Assembly (NCBI RefSeq): GCF_013523055.1
Contig: NZ_JAAMQM010000001.1
Location: 248,001 to 312,000, forward strand
Direction: 5' to 3'
DNA: 64,000 nucleotides
Origin: Pseudomonas capeferrum
Lineage (GTDB): Bacteria; Pseudomonadota; Gammaproteobacteria; Pseudomonadales; Pseudomonadaceae
This document shows, piece after piece, positions 8,229 through 15,051 of the stretch (position 1 is its first letter; each line of letters starts with the position of its first letter). Both the position numbers and the translations under genes were made by a program. The notes below the pieces were generated by a model. The model saw nothing but the letters and a program-made list of their open reading frames with translations, did no database searches and was not told the DNA's origin.

Positions 8229-8639
8229 TCAGAGGGCTGCTACCGCGGCCTCAGCCACAGACTGGTCCTGCGCGCCAGTCCCGCCGCTGACTCCGACTGC
8301 ACCGACGTACGCATCGCCGTCGACCAACGGAATACCGCCAGCGAAAGTGATGATTCGCCCTTCAACTGAATTGGCGATTCCGTAAAACTGCCCTCCAGGC
8401 TGTGCGTCAGCAGCGAGATCACGGGTTGCTGATTTGCAAGCCAGACTGGTGAAGGCCTTATTGATGGAGTGAGTAATACTTGCGAGCTGGGCCCCGTCCA
8501 TACGCACGTGCGCTAGGAGATTTCCACCAGCATCAACCACTGCAATATTGCTTGGCGAGCCGATAGCTGAGGCTTTGGCTTCTGCTGCGCTAATCACCCG
8601 CTTCGCGTCGGCTAACGAGATAGAGACGATGTTCAGCAT
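8229..8639 (-). CDS. GlcG/HbpS family haem-degrading-type protein
   Basis: The 136-residue protein begins ISLADAKRVISAAEAKA and carries NIAVVDAGGNLLAHVRMDGA and the glycine-rich end GGIPLVDGDAYVGAVGVSGGTGAQDQ. These are the signature segments of the GlcG/HbpS/PduO-C family. Members bind haem, corrinoid or small ligands and often accompany oxidoreductases. No signal peptide is present. It is the first gene of a two-gene unit with the SDR at 7360. Confidence 0.82.
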   Translation of the reverse strand: MLNIVSISLADAKRVISAAEAKASAIGSPSNIAVVDAGGNLLAHVRMDGAQLASITHSINKAFTSLACKSATRDLAADAQPGGQFYGIANSVEGRIITFAGGIPLVDGDAYVGAVGVSGGTGAQDQSVAEAAVAAL

Positions 8640-8873
8640 TCTGTCATCCTCAAAATATCCGGGTGTATGGAAAGCATTCGCCTTTTTAGGGACCCTTGAA
8701 GCTAGCTATTGTTCTGATTTTTTCCATGCGGCTCGATTAGCCGCAGAGAAATAATCAGCATGAGGCTTCGCATTAGGGTGGCCTGTCGTGAGCATCTAGC
8801 GCCACTTCCAGCAGTTGCTCCTTCTGCAGGATCTCGGTCACGCGGATCACAGCCCCCACCTGCATGGCCTCTA
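8640..8873. other. Flank of the IS remnant
   Basis: The region between the HbpS start and the IS remnant contains a short minus-strand open stretch (MQVGAVIRVTEILQKEQLLEVALD) that looks like the start of another gene cut off by the rearrangement. Nothing complete is present. Confidence 0.3.
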
Positions 8874-9324
8874 GGGTTTGTCTGAAAGTCAGCCCGCAAG
8901 CATCTCTCGATGCAGGCCAGGGTGACCATGGCTTTAAAGCTGCTGGCCACTTTGTCGTAACGCGTACAGAGGCGACGTTTTTCCTTGAACCAGCTGAACA
9001 ACCGCTCAATAACGTTACGCTTTTTGTATTGAGGCCCATCAAACAGTCGAGGCAGGCCTGGTCGAGGTTTGCGATGCATCTTGCACAGAGGAATGACCGG
9101 TTGCATGCCGTAGCGGTCACAGTCTTGACGCAAAACCTGGCTGCCATAGCCCTTGTCGGCCAGCACATACCGACAACGCTTGCGTGGACGACCTTCGATA
9201 CCTGGCTGGCTGATCTGATCCAGCAGTGGCATGAAGTAGCGCAAGTCGGCTTGCTCGCCGGGGGATAGCATGACGGCCACCTGCCGCTGACGCATATAGG
9301 TGACGAGGCCCTGGCCCCTTCCAT
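8874..9324 (-). mobile_element. IS5-family transposase remnant
   Basis: The minus strand encodes the C-terminal half of an IS5-family DDE transposase: SPGEQADLRYFMPLLDQIS, RKRCRYVLADKGYGS with the second catalytic Asp, then KKRNVIERLFSWFKEKRRLCTRYDK with the catalytic Glu region, ending RCLRADF. The N-terminal part with the first Asp is missing: at about 9325 the sequence changes to integrase coding on the other strand. A GGTTTGTCTGAAA stretch at the left is a likely terminal repeat. The element cannot move on its own. Confidence 0.8.
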
Positions 9325-9967
9325 TCAAGACCGCAAAGCGGGCGTGGTGCTGCCGGATGGGAAGGTAAAGAAGGGGGTCAGCAACAGGACGGTGAACATC
9401 GCGATCGAGCGAGCTATCCGTGTTCTGTCGCCGGCATGCAGGGAGTGGCGGGATTGGGAGATTGCGGTCCCGGAGCTCGACACCAGCGTATTCCTGATCC
9501 CTGCCGACTTCGGTGGTCGGCATGAGAAGTCAGGGGTGAAGAACCGGGAAGAGCGTCTGGTTGTGCTGAACAGCGTGGCTAGGTCGATCATCGAGAAGCA
9601 ACGTGGGATCAGCCGAGAATGAGTTTTCCCATACAACGGCACCGCGATGCACCGGATGAACGACTCGGCCTGGAAGAAGGCGCGGATGAGAGCGGCGAAA
9701 CTCTGGCAGGAGGAAAACCTTCGGCCCGCTCACCCTGTGTACGCATCGGTCAGGATCCAGGACTTGAAACACACCTTTGGTCGACGACTGCGCGCAGCAG
9801 GGGTAACCGAGGAAAATCGTAAAGCGCTTTTCGGTCACAAAAACGGCAGCATCACCAGTCATTACTCGGGCGCTGAGCTCGGGCACCTGATTGAAGCTGC
9901 AAATATGGTATCAGCAACCGATTCGCGTGGGCCGGTCCTGACAGTTTTGAAGAGAAGGCAGGCGTAA
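9325..9967 (+). pseudogene. Truncated, nonsense-mutated tyrosine integrase of the left island
   Basis: The frame encodes the catalytic half of a tyrosine recombinase: a core segment (VLPDGKVKKGVSNRTVN...), then an in-frame TGA at 9620-9622, then VFPYNGTAMHRMNDSAWKKA in the same frame, then IQDLKHTFGRRLRAAG, LFGHKNGSITSHYS with the catalytic Tyr, and AANMV. The N-terminus is missing at the IS junction. The usual catalytic His of HDLKHT is Gln here. Three independent defects mark it as dead. It ends 80 bp from the tRNA-Pro fragment, as expected for an island integrase. Confidence 0.85.
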
Positions 9968-10047
9968 CTATGGGAGAAGTCACGCAAAAGTCACGCGCAT
10001 GAAAAAGGCCAGTTCTCACGAATCTGGCCTAAGTCATTGAAGTATAT

Positions 10048-10094
10048 GGTCGGGACGGAGTGATTCGAACACTCGACCCCTTGCACCCCATGCA
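10048..10094 (-). other. Attachment site: 3' part of tRNA-Pro(GGG)
   Basis: Read on the minus strand this gives TGCATGGGGTGCAAG (anticodon arm with GGG), a T-arm GTGTTCGAATCAC and the acceptor end CGTCCCGACCA, all of a bacterial tRNA-Pro. The 5' half is absent: beyond 10094 the anticodon stem no longer pairs. Such a 3' fragment marks the far end of an element integrated in the tRNA gene. By polarity the element lies to the right, so the intact tRNA should stand at the right end of the prophage, outside the window. Confidence 0.8.
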
Positions 10095-10415
10095 GCAGAC
10101 GAAAGGGATGTAACTGCCTGATTATAAAAGGAATCGACACCTACTAAGCTGTCCAAAAACCGAAGTTTTCGTGCGTTTTGCAAACGGAAGCATGCGGCCT
10201 GCAGTCGAGGTTTTGCGCACCACCAGCAGCTCAAAGAGCGCGCACTCACTCCAGGCCATGCAACCCGCTAAAACGAAGAAAATTTCGCGACGCCGCAGGG
10301 CCCGCCATTCAGACTAAGCCGCTCCCTCCGTTCCCCATGCCGCTCTTGCTCCGTATCACCTCAAGCGATTCAGGACCGCATAAATTTCTACCTTTCAAGT
10401 ATTCTAGTTGAATGC
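10095..10415. other. Non-coding left end of the prophage
   Basis: No convincing gene is present between the attachment site and the promoter of the XRE gene. Short frames lack ribosome sites. Recombinase arm-type sites could lie here but none can be identified by eye. Confidence 0.4.
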
Positions 10416-10444
10416 TTGACGACCGCGTTCTGATGCGATTAAAT
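10416..10444 (+). promoter_or_regulatory. Promoter of the XRE-ImmA pair
   Basis: TTGACG (10416-10421) and TTAAAT (10439-10444) are spaced 17 bp and lie 32 bp before the XRE start, with AGGGAGAGG as ribosome site. This is a good sigma-70 match at -35 and a moderate one at -10. Confidence 0.55.
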
Positions 10445-10476
10445 AGGTTCATGTTTCAACAGGCAGGGAGAGGGCA

Positions 10477-10866
10477 ATGTCACTTTCAAAATTCGGAGTC
10501 GCAGTTAGGGAATTTCGGCGATCGCTGCAAGTCACCCTCAGCTCAATGGCGACAGCCTTAGACACGTCGCCAGCTTTTTTGAGCGCTATGGAAACGGGAC
10601 GAAGCAAGATTCCGATGGAATGGGTAGACAAAATTTCGAGCTATTTCGAAGCAGCCGGACTGAGTGTAAACCGTTCAAAGCTCAAAGCCAGTGCGTGCGA
10701 GGACAACGAAAGCGTGTCCCTGGTAGGTCTTCCTCCGCACCATAGAATGCTGATTGCGGGCTTCGCGAATTCCGACCTAAATCAAGAACAGCTTGCAAAA
10801 TTAGGGCGCTTGCTAAGCGAAATCCATGGGGGAGAATCACAAAATGATGAGCGAAAACCAAGCTGA
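10477..10866 (+). CDS. XRE-type HTH regulator of an ImmA pair
   Basis: The 129-residue protein has an N-terminal helix-turn-helix (VREFRRSLQVTLSSMATALDTSPAFLSAMETGRSKIP, residues 9-45) of the lambda repressor-like XRE class. A C-terminal part follows (GLPPHHRMLIAGFANSDLNQEQLAKLGRLLSEI). It overlaps the metallopeptidase gene by 23 bp, the usual layout of regulator plus COG2856 protease. In such pairs the protease cleaves or derepresses the regulator. Both genes are visibly more AT-rich than the surrounding phage genes and stand at the element's edge, typical for cargo genes. Confidence 0.8.
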   Translation: MSLSKFGVAVREFRRSLQVTLSSMATALDTSPAFLSAMETGRSKIPMEWVDKISSYFEAAGLSVNRSKLKASACEDNESVSLVGLPPHHRMLIAGFANSDLNQEQLAKLGRLLSEIHGGESQNDERKPS

Positions 10867-11332
10867 ATTTACACTGCGCGGGCACCGAGTGCCCGCAATT
10901 GACAGATCAGAAATAGACTACATATCTGGTCGGATCTGCAAAATCTTAAAAGCTACCAAGCACTCTTTCTCCCCCTCTAAGATAGGCATGTTCCTACAAA
11001 CCTTGGAGGAGAACGGTATCAATATTGATGTCGTTGACGACGACGAGTGGATTGACATAGCACGAGCAACCGTAGACCCGTCTACAGGCTTTATTTATAT
11101 GCCCAATAGCCTATATAAAAACCTGAATAGGTCAGAGCCTGAAGCCCTAAGGATTTTCTTACACGAGCTAGGCCACATCTTCTTATGTCACAGACCGCTC
11201 TTGCATTTCACAGATAAGAATGCTCTTCAGATAGAAGACTCAGAATGGCAAGCCGATACTTTTGCTGATTGCGTGATCGATCGGCTGAAGCTTCCTAGAC
11301 AAGGAAGACAGATTGAATTTAAAAACTTCTAA
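10844..11332 (+). CDS. ImmA/IrrE-type zinc metallopeptidase
   Basis: The 162-residue product carries HELGH at residues 107-111 with a downstream acidic region (DSEWQADTFAD), the gluzincin-like zinc site of the ImmA/IrrE (COG2856) family. ImmA of ICEBs1 cleaves its partner repressor and IrrE cleaves DdrO after damage. ATG 10844 is preferred because GGAG stands 9 bp upstream. The gene overlaps the XRE gene and is followed by a 7-bp hairpin (11335-11355). The pair may switch cargo or act as a defence or addiction module; which one is not shown by sequence. Confidence 0.85.
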   Translation: MMSENQAEFTLRGHRVPAIDRSEIDYISGRICKILKATKHSFSPSKIGMFLQTLEENGINIDVVDDDEWIDIARATVDPSTGFIYMPNSLYKNLNRSEPEALRIFLHELGHIFLCHRPLLHFTDKNALQIEDSEWQADTFADCVIDRLKLPRQGRQIEFKNF

Positions 11333-11526
11333 CCAATCACGCCGCAAACGTGATTAGTCAGAAGCTGGTGGTAGACCGCAAATCTACCAGGGAAGTTCTC
11401 CACTCGCTTTCCGCAACCGCAGACAGCTAGAAGATTCGTGCTCTCAACAGCTGCGTATCCTAGCTTCGTCCTTCGGATTTGTCCAGACATTGTGAGTAGT
11501 GGCCACCCCATAAAGAGGTGAGTCTC

Positions 11527-11637
11527 ATGACTTATACCGACGAACGGGGCACATTCATCCTTCGCTGGAGCCGTCGCTTGAAAAACGGCCATATTCAGCG
11601 TGCGGTGGGTAAGCCTTTCAAAATCTACATCAAGTAA
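11527..11637 (+). CDS. 36-residue phage protein
   Basis: A short frame encodes MTYTDERGTFILRWSRRLKN and 16 more, basic, residues, preceded by AGAGGTGAG 6 bp before the ATG and followed at once by a strong terminator hairpin. The good ribosome site and terminator suggest that it is real. The composition (9 Arg/Lys in 36) suits a nucleic-acid contact, but no family is recognised. Confidence 0.5.
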   Translation: MTYTDERGTFILRWSRRLKNGHIQRAVGKPFKIYIK

Positions 11638-11646
11638 TTGATGTGG

Positions 11647-11668
11647 CCCTGGCCCTTTCGGGCCAGGG
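11647..11668 (+). terminator. Strong hairpin terminator
   Basis: CCCTGGCCC and GGGCCAGGG form a perfect 9-bp stem around a TTTC loop, followed by ATTTTGAG. It ends the 36-residue gene. Confidence 0.65.
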
Positions 11669-11771
11669 ATTTTGAGCAGCAGCATCCCTCCCCTGGCGTC
11701 CTGCCGATATTTCTCCCTTCCCCAAAAGCGCAGCTCATCAATTCGGACTGGCCGTTCCGACAAAGCTCGGA

Positions 11772-11791
11772 TACTGTATATAAAAACAGTA
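11772..11791. promoter_or_regulatory. LexA (SOS) box
   Basis: TACTGTATATAAAAACAGTA matches the gamma-proteobacterial LexA site, with CTG at 11774-11776, ten intervening bases and CAG at 11787-11789, and extended TA flanks. It lies 15 bp before the coiled-coil gene at 11806 and would place that gene under DNA-damage control. Confidence 0.85.
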
Positions 11792-11805
11792 TCAAGCAGA
11801 CCGCC

Positions 11806-12081
11806 ATGGACCTCATCGACGAAACCGGCTTCGAGCTGGGAATGCCCACCCAAGTGGAAACGCTCCAACACCAATGCCACCTGCTGTGCAACGAGAACGA
11901 TCAGCTCCACCGCGAGCTTGCCCAGGCGCGGCGCAACATCGAGAAGCTGGTGGAGATCAACCAGAACCTGCTGGCGCAGGTATCAGCAGAATCGAAGCGA
12001 GCGAATCTGGCTCACGTGAAGCACGTAACGACCATGAATCGGTTACGGACTGAGCACAGCATCGACATCGGCACATGGTAG
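11806..12081 (+). CDS. SOS-controlled small coiled-coil protein
   Basis: The 91-residue protein starts MDLIDETGFELGMPTQVETL and continues as a heptad-rich coiled coil (LCNENDQLHRELAQARRNIEKLVEINQNLLAQ) with a basic tail. A near-perfect LexA box lies directly upstream, so it should be made after DNA damage, together with prophage induction. It stands alone on the plus strand at the lysis end. I do not recognise a catalytic domain. It might help lysis, block division or bind DNA; this is not decided by sequence. The ATG fits the LexA-controlled promoter better than earlier in-frame ATGs. Confidence 0.7.
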   Translation: MDLIDETGFELGMPTQVETLQHQCHLLCNENDQLHRELAQARRNIEKLVEINQNLLAQVSAESKRANLAHVKHVTTMNRLRTEHSIDIGTW

Positions 12082-12085
12082 ACGA

Positions 12086-12292
12086 TCAGTGAAGCGAGGC
12101 GCCGCCTCTGCCGAAGGCTTGCTGAATGTAGTCGTCGAAGTCCTTGGCCATGGCATCGGCTGTGTGCTTGAGGCGTTCGATCTCCTCTGCAGGCCGGTCC
12201 TCAGTTACCGCGTCGTCGTAACGCCGTTGGGCCGTGGCAGCTCGTCGCAGTAGCCGGTCAGACTCCTCTTTTGCCTTCCATAGATCCTTCAT
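12086..12292 (-). CDS. Small helical phage protein, copy A
   Basis: A 68-residue helical protein (MKDLWKAKEESDRLLRRAAT...AEEIERLKHTADAMAKDFDDYI). It shares its plan with the 66-residue product of 12450-12650: both start M-x-DLW, carry an EDRPAEEIE or EGRPAAELE segment in the middle and end in a D-Y helix followed by REAASLR or GRGGASLH. The two are diverged duplicates at the end of the late operon. Their function is unknown. Confidence 0.6.
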   Translation of the reverse strand: MKDLWKAKEESDRLLRRAATAQRRYDDAVTEDRPAEEIERLKHTADAMAKDFDDYIQQAFGRGGASLH

Positions 12293-12449
12293 GGTCTGCC
12301 CCAGTCAATTGGTCAGGGCATTATAGGTCGCCTCACACGTCAGGCCAGCTATTTGGGGCCCTGTCATACGCTTTCGCCAGTCCTCCCGCTCGTTCATCAG
12401 CCCGTGCGAGCAGGTCGGAGAGCAACATGGCGGTCCGGGCGGAAGGCGG

Positions 12450-12650
12450 TCAGCGAAGGGAGGCGGCCTCTCGGCTGGGAGTTTCTAGCACGTAATCGCG
12501 CAAGACTTGCTCTAGGGTCGCAACCTCTCGCATAAGAGTTTCAAGCTCTGCTGCAGGCCGCCCCTCGGCCGAAGCCGCGGCGAGACGCTTCTGTGCCTCC
12601 ACCGCCTGCCGTGCAAGGCGGTTTGCCTCTACTCTCCATAGATCTGACAT
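12450..12650 (-). CDS. Small helical phage protein, copy B
   Basis: A 66-residue helical protein (MSDLWRVEANRLARQAVEAQ...AAELETLMREVATLEQVLRDYV), related to copy A at 12086. The spacing between the two is 157 bp. The duplicated pair sits just after the spanin genes in transcription order, so it is expressed late if at all with lysis. No function is assigned. Confidence 0.6.
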   Translation of the reverse strand: MSDLWRVEANRLARQAVEAQKRLAAASAEGRPAAELETLMREVATLEQVLRDYVLETPSREAASLR

Positions 12651-12685
12651 GGTCTGCTCTAAATTAACTGGTCAGGGTAGTATAG

Positions 12686-12946
12686 TTAGCGGCATGCGCC
12701 GGCAGCGGCGGCCAGCTCCTTCTCATATCCGATCCGCTGCCGCCTCTCAGCCAGCAGGGCCCGCACCTTCACTTCCAGGCTATCTGACTTCTTCAGCCCT
12801 GCGGCGGCCCAGGGCGGCAGGGCTACCTCAGGCGCGCGGCACGGCACCTGGACCGGCACCTCGACTCGAACATAGCTGACCTCAGGCTCGACCTGGCCAG
12901 CGCAACCGGCCAGCAGTGCAGCCACGGCAATCAACATCAACCTCAT
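12686..12946 (-). CDS. Rz1: Outer-membrane spanin lipoprotein (Rz1-like), set 1
   Basis: This 86-residue lipoprotein precursor has the lipobox LLAGC (Cys15) and a proline-containing stretch (VEVPVQVPCRAPEVALPPW). Its start overlaps the stop of the inner spanin gene (ATGA). O-spanins are lipidated in the outer membrane and join the i-spanin to fuse the membranes in the last step of lysis. A longer frame starts 42 bases earlier, but the lipobox spacing favours ATG 12946. A second spanin pair exists at 41772-42309. Confidence 0.82.
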   Translation of the reverse strand: MRLMLIAVAALLAGCAGQVEPEVSYVRVEVPVQVPCRAPEVALPPWAAAGLKKSDSLEVKVRALLAERRQRIGYEKELAAAAGACR

Positions 12947-13341
12947 AGCCCAAGCTCCTTGTCGATGATCGATGTCGCGGCTGCGCATTGGTCGCCGCCG
13001 GTCCGCTCCTGTTGCAGGCGATTCGCCGCGGCGTAGTCAGGCTGGGCGCTGGCCTTCGCATCGCTCACCGCCTTTTCGGCTACGGCTTGACGCTGCTGTC
13101 CGGCCAGAACCAGCTCACCCAGCTTGAGGCCCTGCTCCGTGGCCAGTTCCTTCAGGTTGTCGCGCGCGGCAGTGCAGGTGGACAGCTTGCCGGTGGAGAC
13201 ATCCAACAGCGGCCGATAGTACCGGGCTGCTAGCCAGATACCGCTACCAGAGCCTAACCCGAACAAAATAAAGGCGCTAAGCAATAACACAAGCGGTTTG
13301 GATATCAACGATTCCACGAAGTCTCCAATATCATTTAGCAA
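12943..13341 (-). CDS. Rz: Inner-membrane spanin (Rz-like), set 1
   Basis: The 132-residue protein has one N-terminal membrane helix (PLVLLLSAFILFGLGSGSGIWLA, about residues 16-38) and a long periplasmic helix (AARDNLKELATEQGLKLGELVLAGQQRQAVAEKAVSDA). This is the i-spanin plan. It precedes the lipoprotein partner with a 4-bp overlap. It is transcribed leftward after the lysozyme-like gene but separated from it by a plus-strand gene (13489-13791). Confidence 0.82.
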   Translation of the reverse strand: MLNDIGDFVESLISKPLVLLLSAFILFGLGSGSGIWLAARYYRPLLDVSTGKLSTCTAARDNLKELATEQGLKLGELVLAGQQRQAVAEKAVSDAKASAQPDYAAANRLQQERTGGDQCAAATSIIDKELGL

Positions 13342-13488
13342 AGGTTGTACACGATTTATGGTTTGTAATAGTTATGGGGCCAGTTGTCCGAATGGTTCTC
13401 AACATGGGTACATTAAGTTGCCAAACCGGCGGCCTGCGGTAAGGTAACCAGACGACTATTTAATTCGAACAAGAAGCTCGGAGGAGCA

Positions 13489-13791
13489 ATGCGCAAAAGA
13501 GGCGTTTTATTTTGGGAATGGATAGATCCGGCGCTTCACCATCGTATCCACGATGAAAAACTCGACGACGGCACGTTCATCGATGTCCAGGTCCGTCTCT
13601 CCCGTACCGGCTCTACCCAGATGTTCATCGGCATCTACGATGGTCGCGGCGTGGTGCTGCATGAAGAGGCCTACGACGCCCGGCCAGGCGAAACCATGAC
13701 CAGGGCACTGGCTTGGGGCGTAGGCCGCGCACGCAAGCTGGTCGTCGAAGGTCTACCTGTATCCAGGCAAAACGTAGCTGCATCAAAGTAG
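13489..13791 (+). CDS. 100-residue phage protein on the opposite strand
   Basis: The protein (MRKRGVLFWEWIDPALHHRIHDE..., MFIGIYDGRGVVLHEEAYDARPGETMTRALAWGVGRA) is a compact strand-rich product with an excellent ribosome site (GGAGGAG, 3 bp before ATG). It runs against the late operon, between the spanins and the lysozyme-like gene, so it must have its own promoter and may be expressed in the lysogen. The family is not recognised. Confidence 0.65.
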   Translation: MRKRGVLFWEWIDPALHHRIHDEKLDDGTFIDVQVRLSRTGSTQMFIGIYDGRGVVLHEEAYDARPGETMTRALAWGVGRARKLVVEGLPVSRQNVAASK

Positions 13792-13830
13792 ATGCAGGCC
13801 TGCAGTCTTCTCGGTTCGACAGAGCGCCAC

Positions 13831-14283
13831 CTATAGGAGCGCTCTTCGCACTCCCTCATCGATCACCGTCGCCGAGTACGGGTTGCCGCCGTTCTCATGG
13901 ATGATGATGCCCAGGACCATGCCGCGCAGGGTGGCCGGGTCCTTGATGTTGATCGGGTCGGTGGGCTGTACGCCGACCCGGCGAGCCACGGCATGGGCAT
14001 AGGCCTGGGTGTTGTTCTCGTTGCTCGGCGCCCAGCGGTTGATTGTCTCGAGCACAGTGTCGATACCCTTCAGGCCAACGCCTGGCAAGCCGTCCTTGCC
14101 CCGATAGTTGATCAGCAGCTTACCCAGGGCGCGGATGCCGTTCTCGGGCGAGTCGAACCGGGCGAAGCGTGGCTTGGCCACACCCTGCTCCAGGCCCAGC
14201 TGGCCGACCCAGTCGTTGCGGGGGTTGAAATCGATGTTGCCGGGGTTGTTCGAGCGCACGCCACGCGGAATTTTATGGCTCAT
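13831..14283 (-). CDS. Lysozyme-like phage protein, probable endolysin
   Basis: The 150-residue protein (GVRSNNPGNIDFNPRNDWVGQLG, RFARFDSPENGIRALGKLL, INRWAPSNENNTQAYAHAVARRVGV) is of the lysozyme-like phage protein type often annotated as a structural or muralytic protein in Pseudomonas prophages. NNPGNI and the DSPENGIRA segment with a conserved Glu are typical. Position next to spanins supports cell-wall cleavage. ATG 14283 is used because it overlaps the upstream stop (ATGA) and precedes the conserved start. The catalytic residue is inferred, not proven; no signal peptide is present. Confidence 0.65.
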   Translation of the reverse strand: MSHKIPRGVRSNNPGNIDFNPRNDWVGQLGLEQGVAKPRFARFDSPENGIRALGKLLINYRGKDGLPGVGLKGIDTVLETINRWAPSNENNTQAYAHAVARRVGVQPTDPINIKDPATLRGMVLGIIIHENGGNPYSATVIDEGVRRALL

Positions 14284-14807
14284 GCCGCCACCTCCGCCAG
14301 AGAAGCCCAGCGCTTGCCGTTTTTGATCCGGCTGACTTGTGCAGGAGATATTCCATACTTGGCACACATCTTTCGACCGGCGCCGTGCCCCTCGCGTAGA
14401 ACGGTATCCCGGACGTCCAATGCCTGAGCAGCAGTGAGGACAGCAGTTACGCATTTCTCACCGTCCTGCATCGTTCCATGACTGCGCATATCCATCTGGT
14501 TGCCTTGATGGCTATCCCAGCGGAGATTGCCTACAGAGTTGTTTGAGGGATTGCCATCGTTGTGGCACACATCCGTTTGGCCCTCATCTGGCTTCGGCAG
14601 GTATGCCAAAGCAACCAGGCGGTGGACCAGGCGACGGCAGGGCTTGCCGGTGTCATTGGCTCGCAAGATGTACGCGATGTATCCTGCTTCGGTCACCGTC
14701 CCCTTCAGCGCAACGCACTTGCCCCCACGTCGGCTCCGGACGTGGCCATTCGGGGAAACGTCATAGTCACTAAAGCCGGCGATAACGGTCCATGTGGTAC
14801 TGGTCAT
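14280..14807 (-). CDS. NUMOD4/HNH homing endonuclease
   Basis: The 175-residue protein starts TWTVIAGFSDYDVSPNGHVRS, a NUMOD4 motif, followed by an HNH_3 region (HRLVALAYLPKP, TDVCHNDGNPSNNSVGNLRWDS) and a C-terminal HTH-like piece (CAKYGISPAQVSRIKNGKRW). This order is that of free-standing phage homing endonucleases. TGGAGAAAAC precedes the ATG, and a terminator hairpin lies just before that. It overlaps the lysozyme-like gene by 4 bp. It is one of several such genes in this prophage. Confidence 0.85.
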   Translation of the reverse strand: MTSTTWTVIAGFSDYDVSPNGHVRSRRGGKCVALKGTVTEAGYIAYILRANDTGKPCRRLVHRLVALAYLPKPDEGQTDVCHNDGNPSNNSVGNLRWDSHQGNQMDMRSHGTMQDGEKCVTAVLTAAQALDVRDTVLREGHGAGRKMCAKYGISPAQVSRIKNGKRWASLAEVAA

Positions 14808-14823
14808 AGGTTTTCTCCAGTCG

Positions 14824-14847
14824 AAAAAAAAGCCCGCAGGTGCGGGC
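14824..14847 (-). terminator. Terminator hairpin abutting the HNH start
   Basis: On the minus strand GCCCGCA and TGCGGGC form a hairpin followed by eight T residues. The HNH ribosome site (GGAG) begins only a few bases further on. The same arrangement recurs before the tail fibre and tape-measure genes. Confidence 0.75.
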
Positions 14848-14930
14848 ATGAGAACTTCAAGGTAATCAAGCGTTGGGCGATACGGCCTCCGTCTCCGCGA
14901 ATGGCTATGCCGGAACCCCTGCACTTATAG

Positions 14931-14973
14931 ATCCGCAGGGAAAGCTGATCACTGAGGCGAGCTAGATAGGGTG
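14931..14973. repeat. Intergenic repeat downstream of tail fibre
   Basis: ATCCGCAGG (14931-14939) and GATAGGGTG (14965-14973) recur in the same order upstream of the tail fibre gene (17811-17819, 17855-17863). With the matching terminator hairpins they make the fibre gene's two flanks alike. Confidence 0.5.
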
Positions 14974-15051
14974 ATTTTTAAACGCTGGGCAGCAACAGAC
15001 AGGTCCGTAGAGCTCTGAACAACTGCAATCGACTGCCTGAAATTTTATCGA

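Noticed and set aside
10048..10094. Complete tRNA gene
   Set aside because: The 5' half is missing and the anticodon stem fails to pair past 10094; it is only a 3' fragment.
11329..11910. 193-codon minus-strand frame
   Set aside because: No ribosome site, no protein-like pattern; overlaps the 36-residue gene, its terminator and the LexA box.
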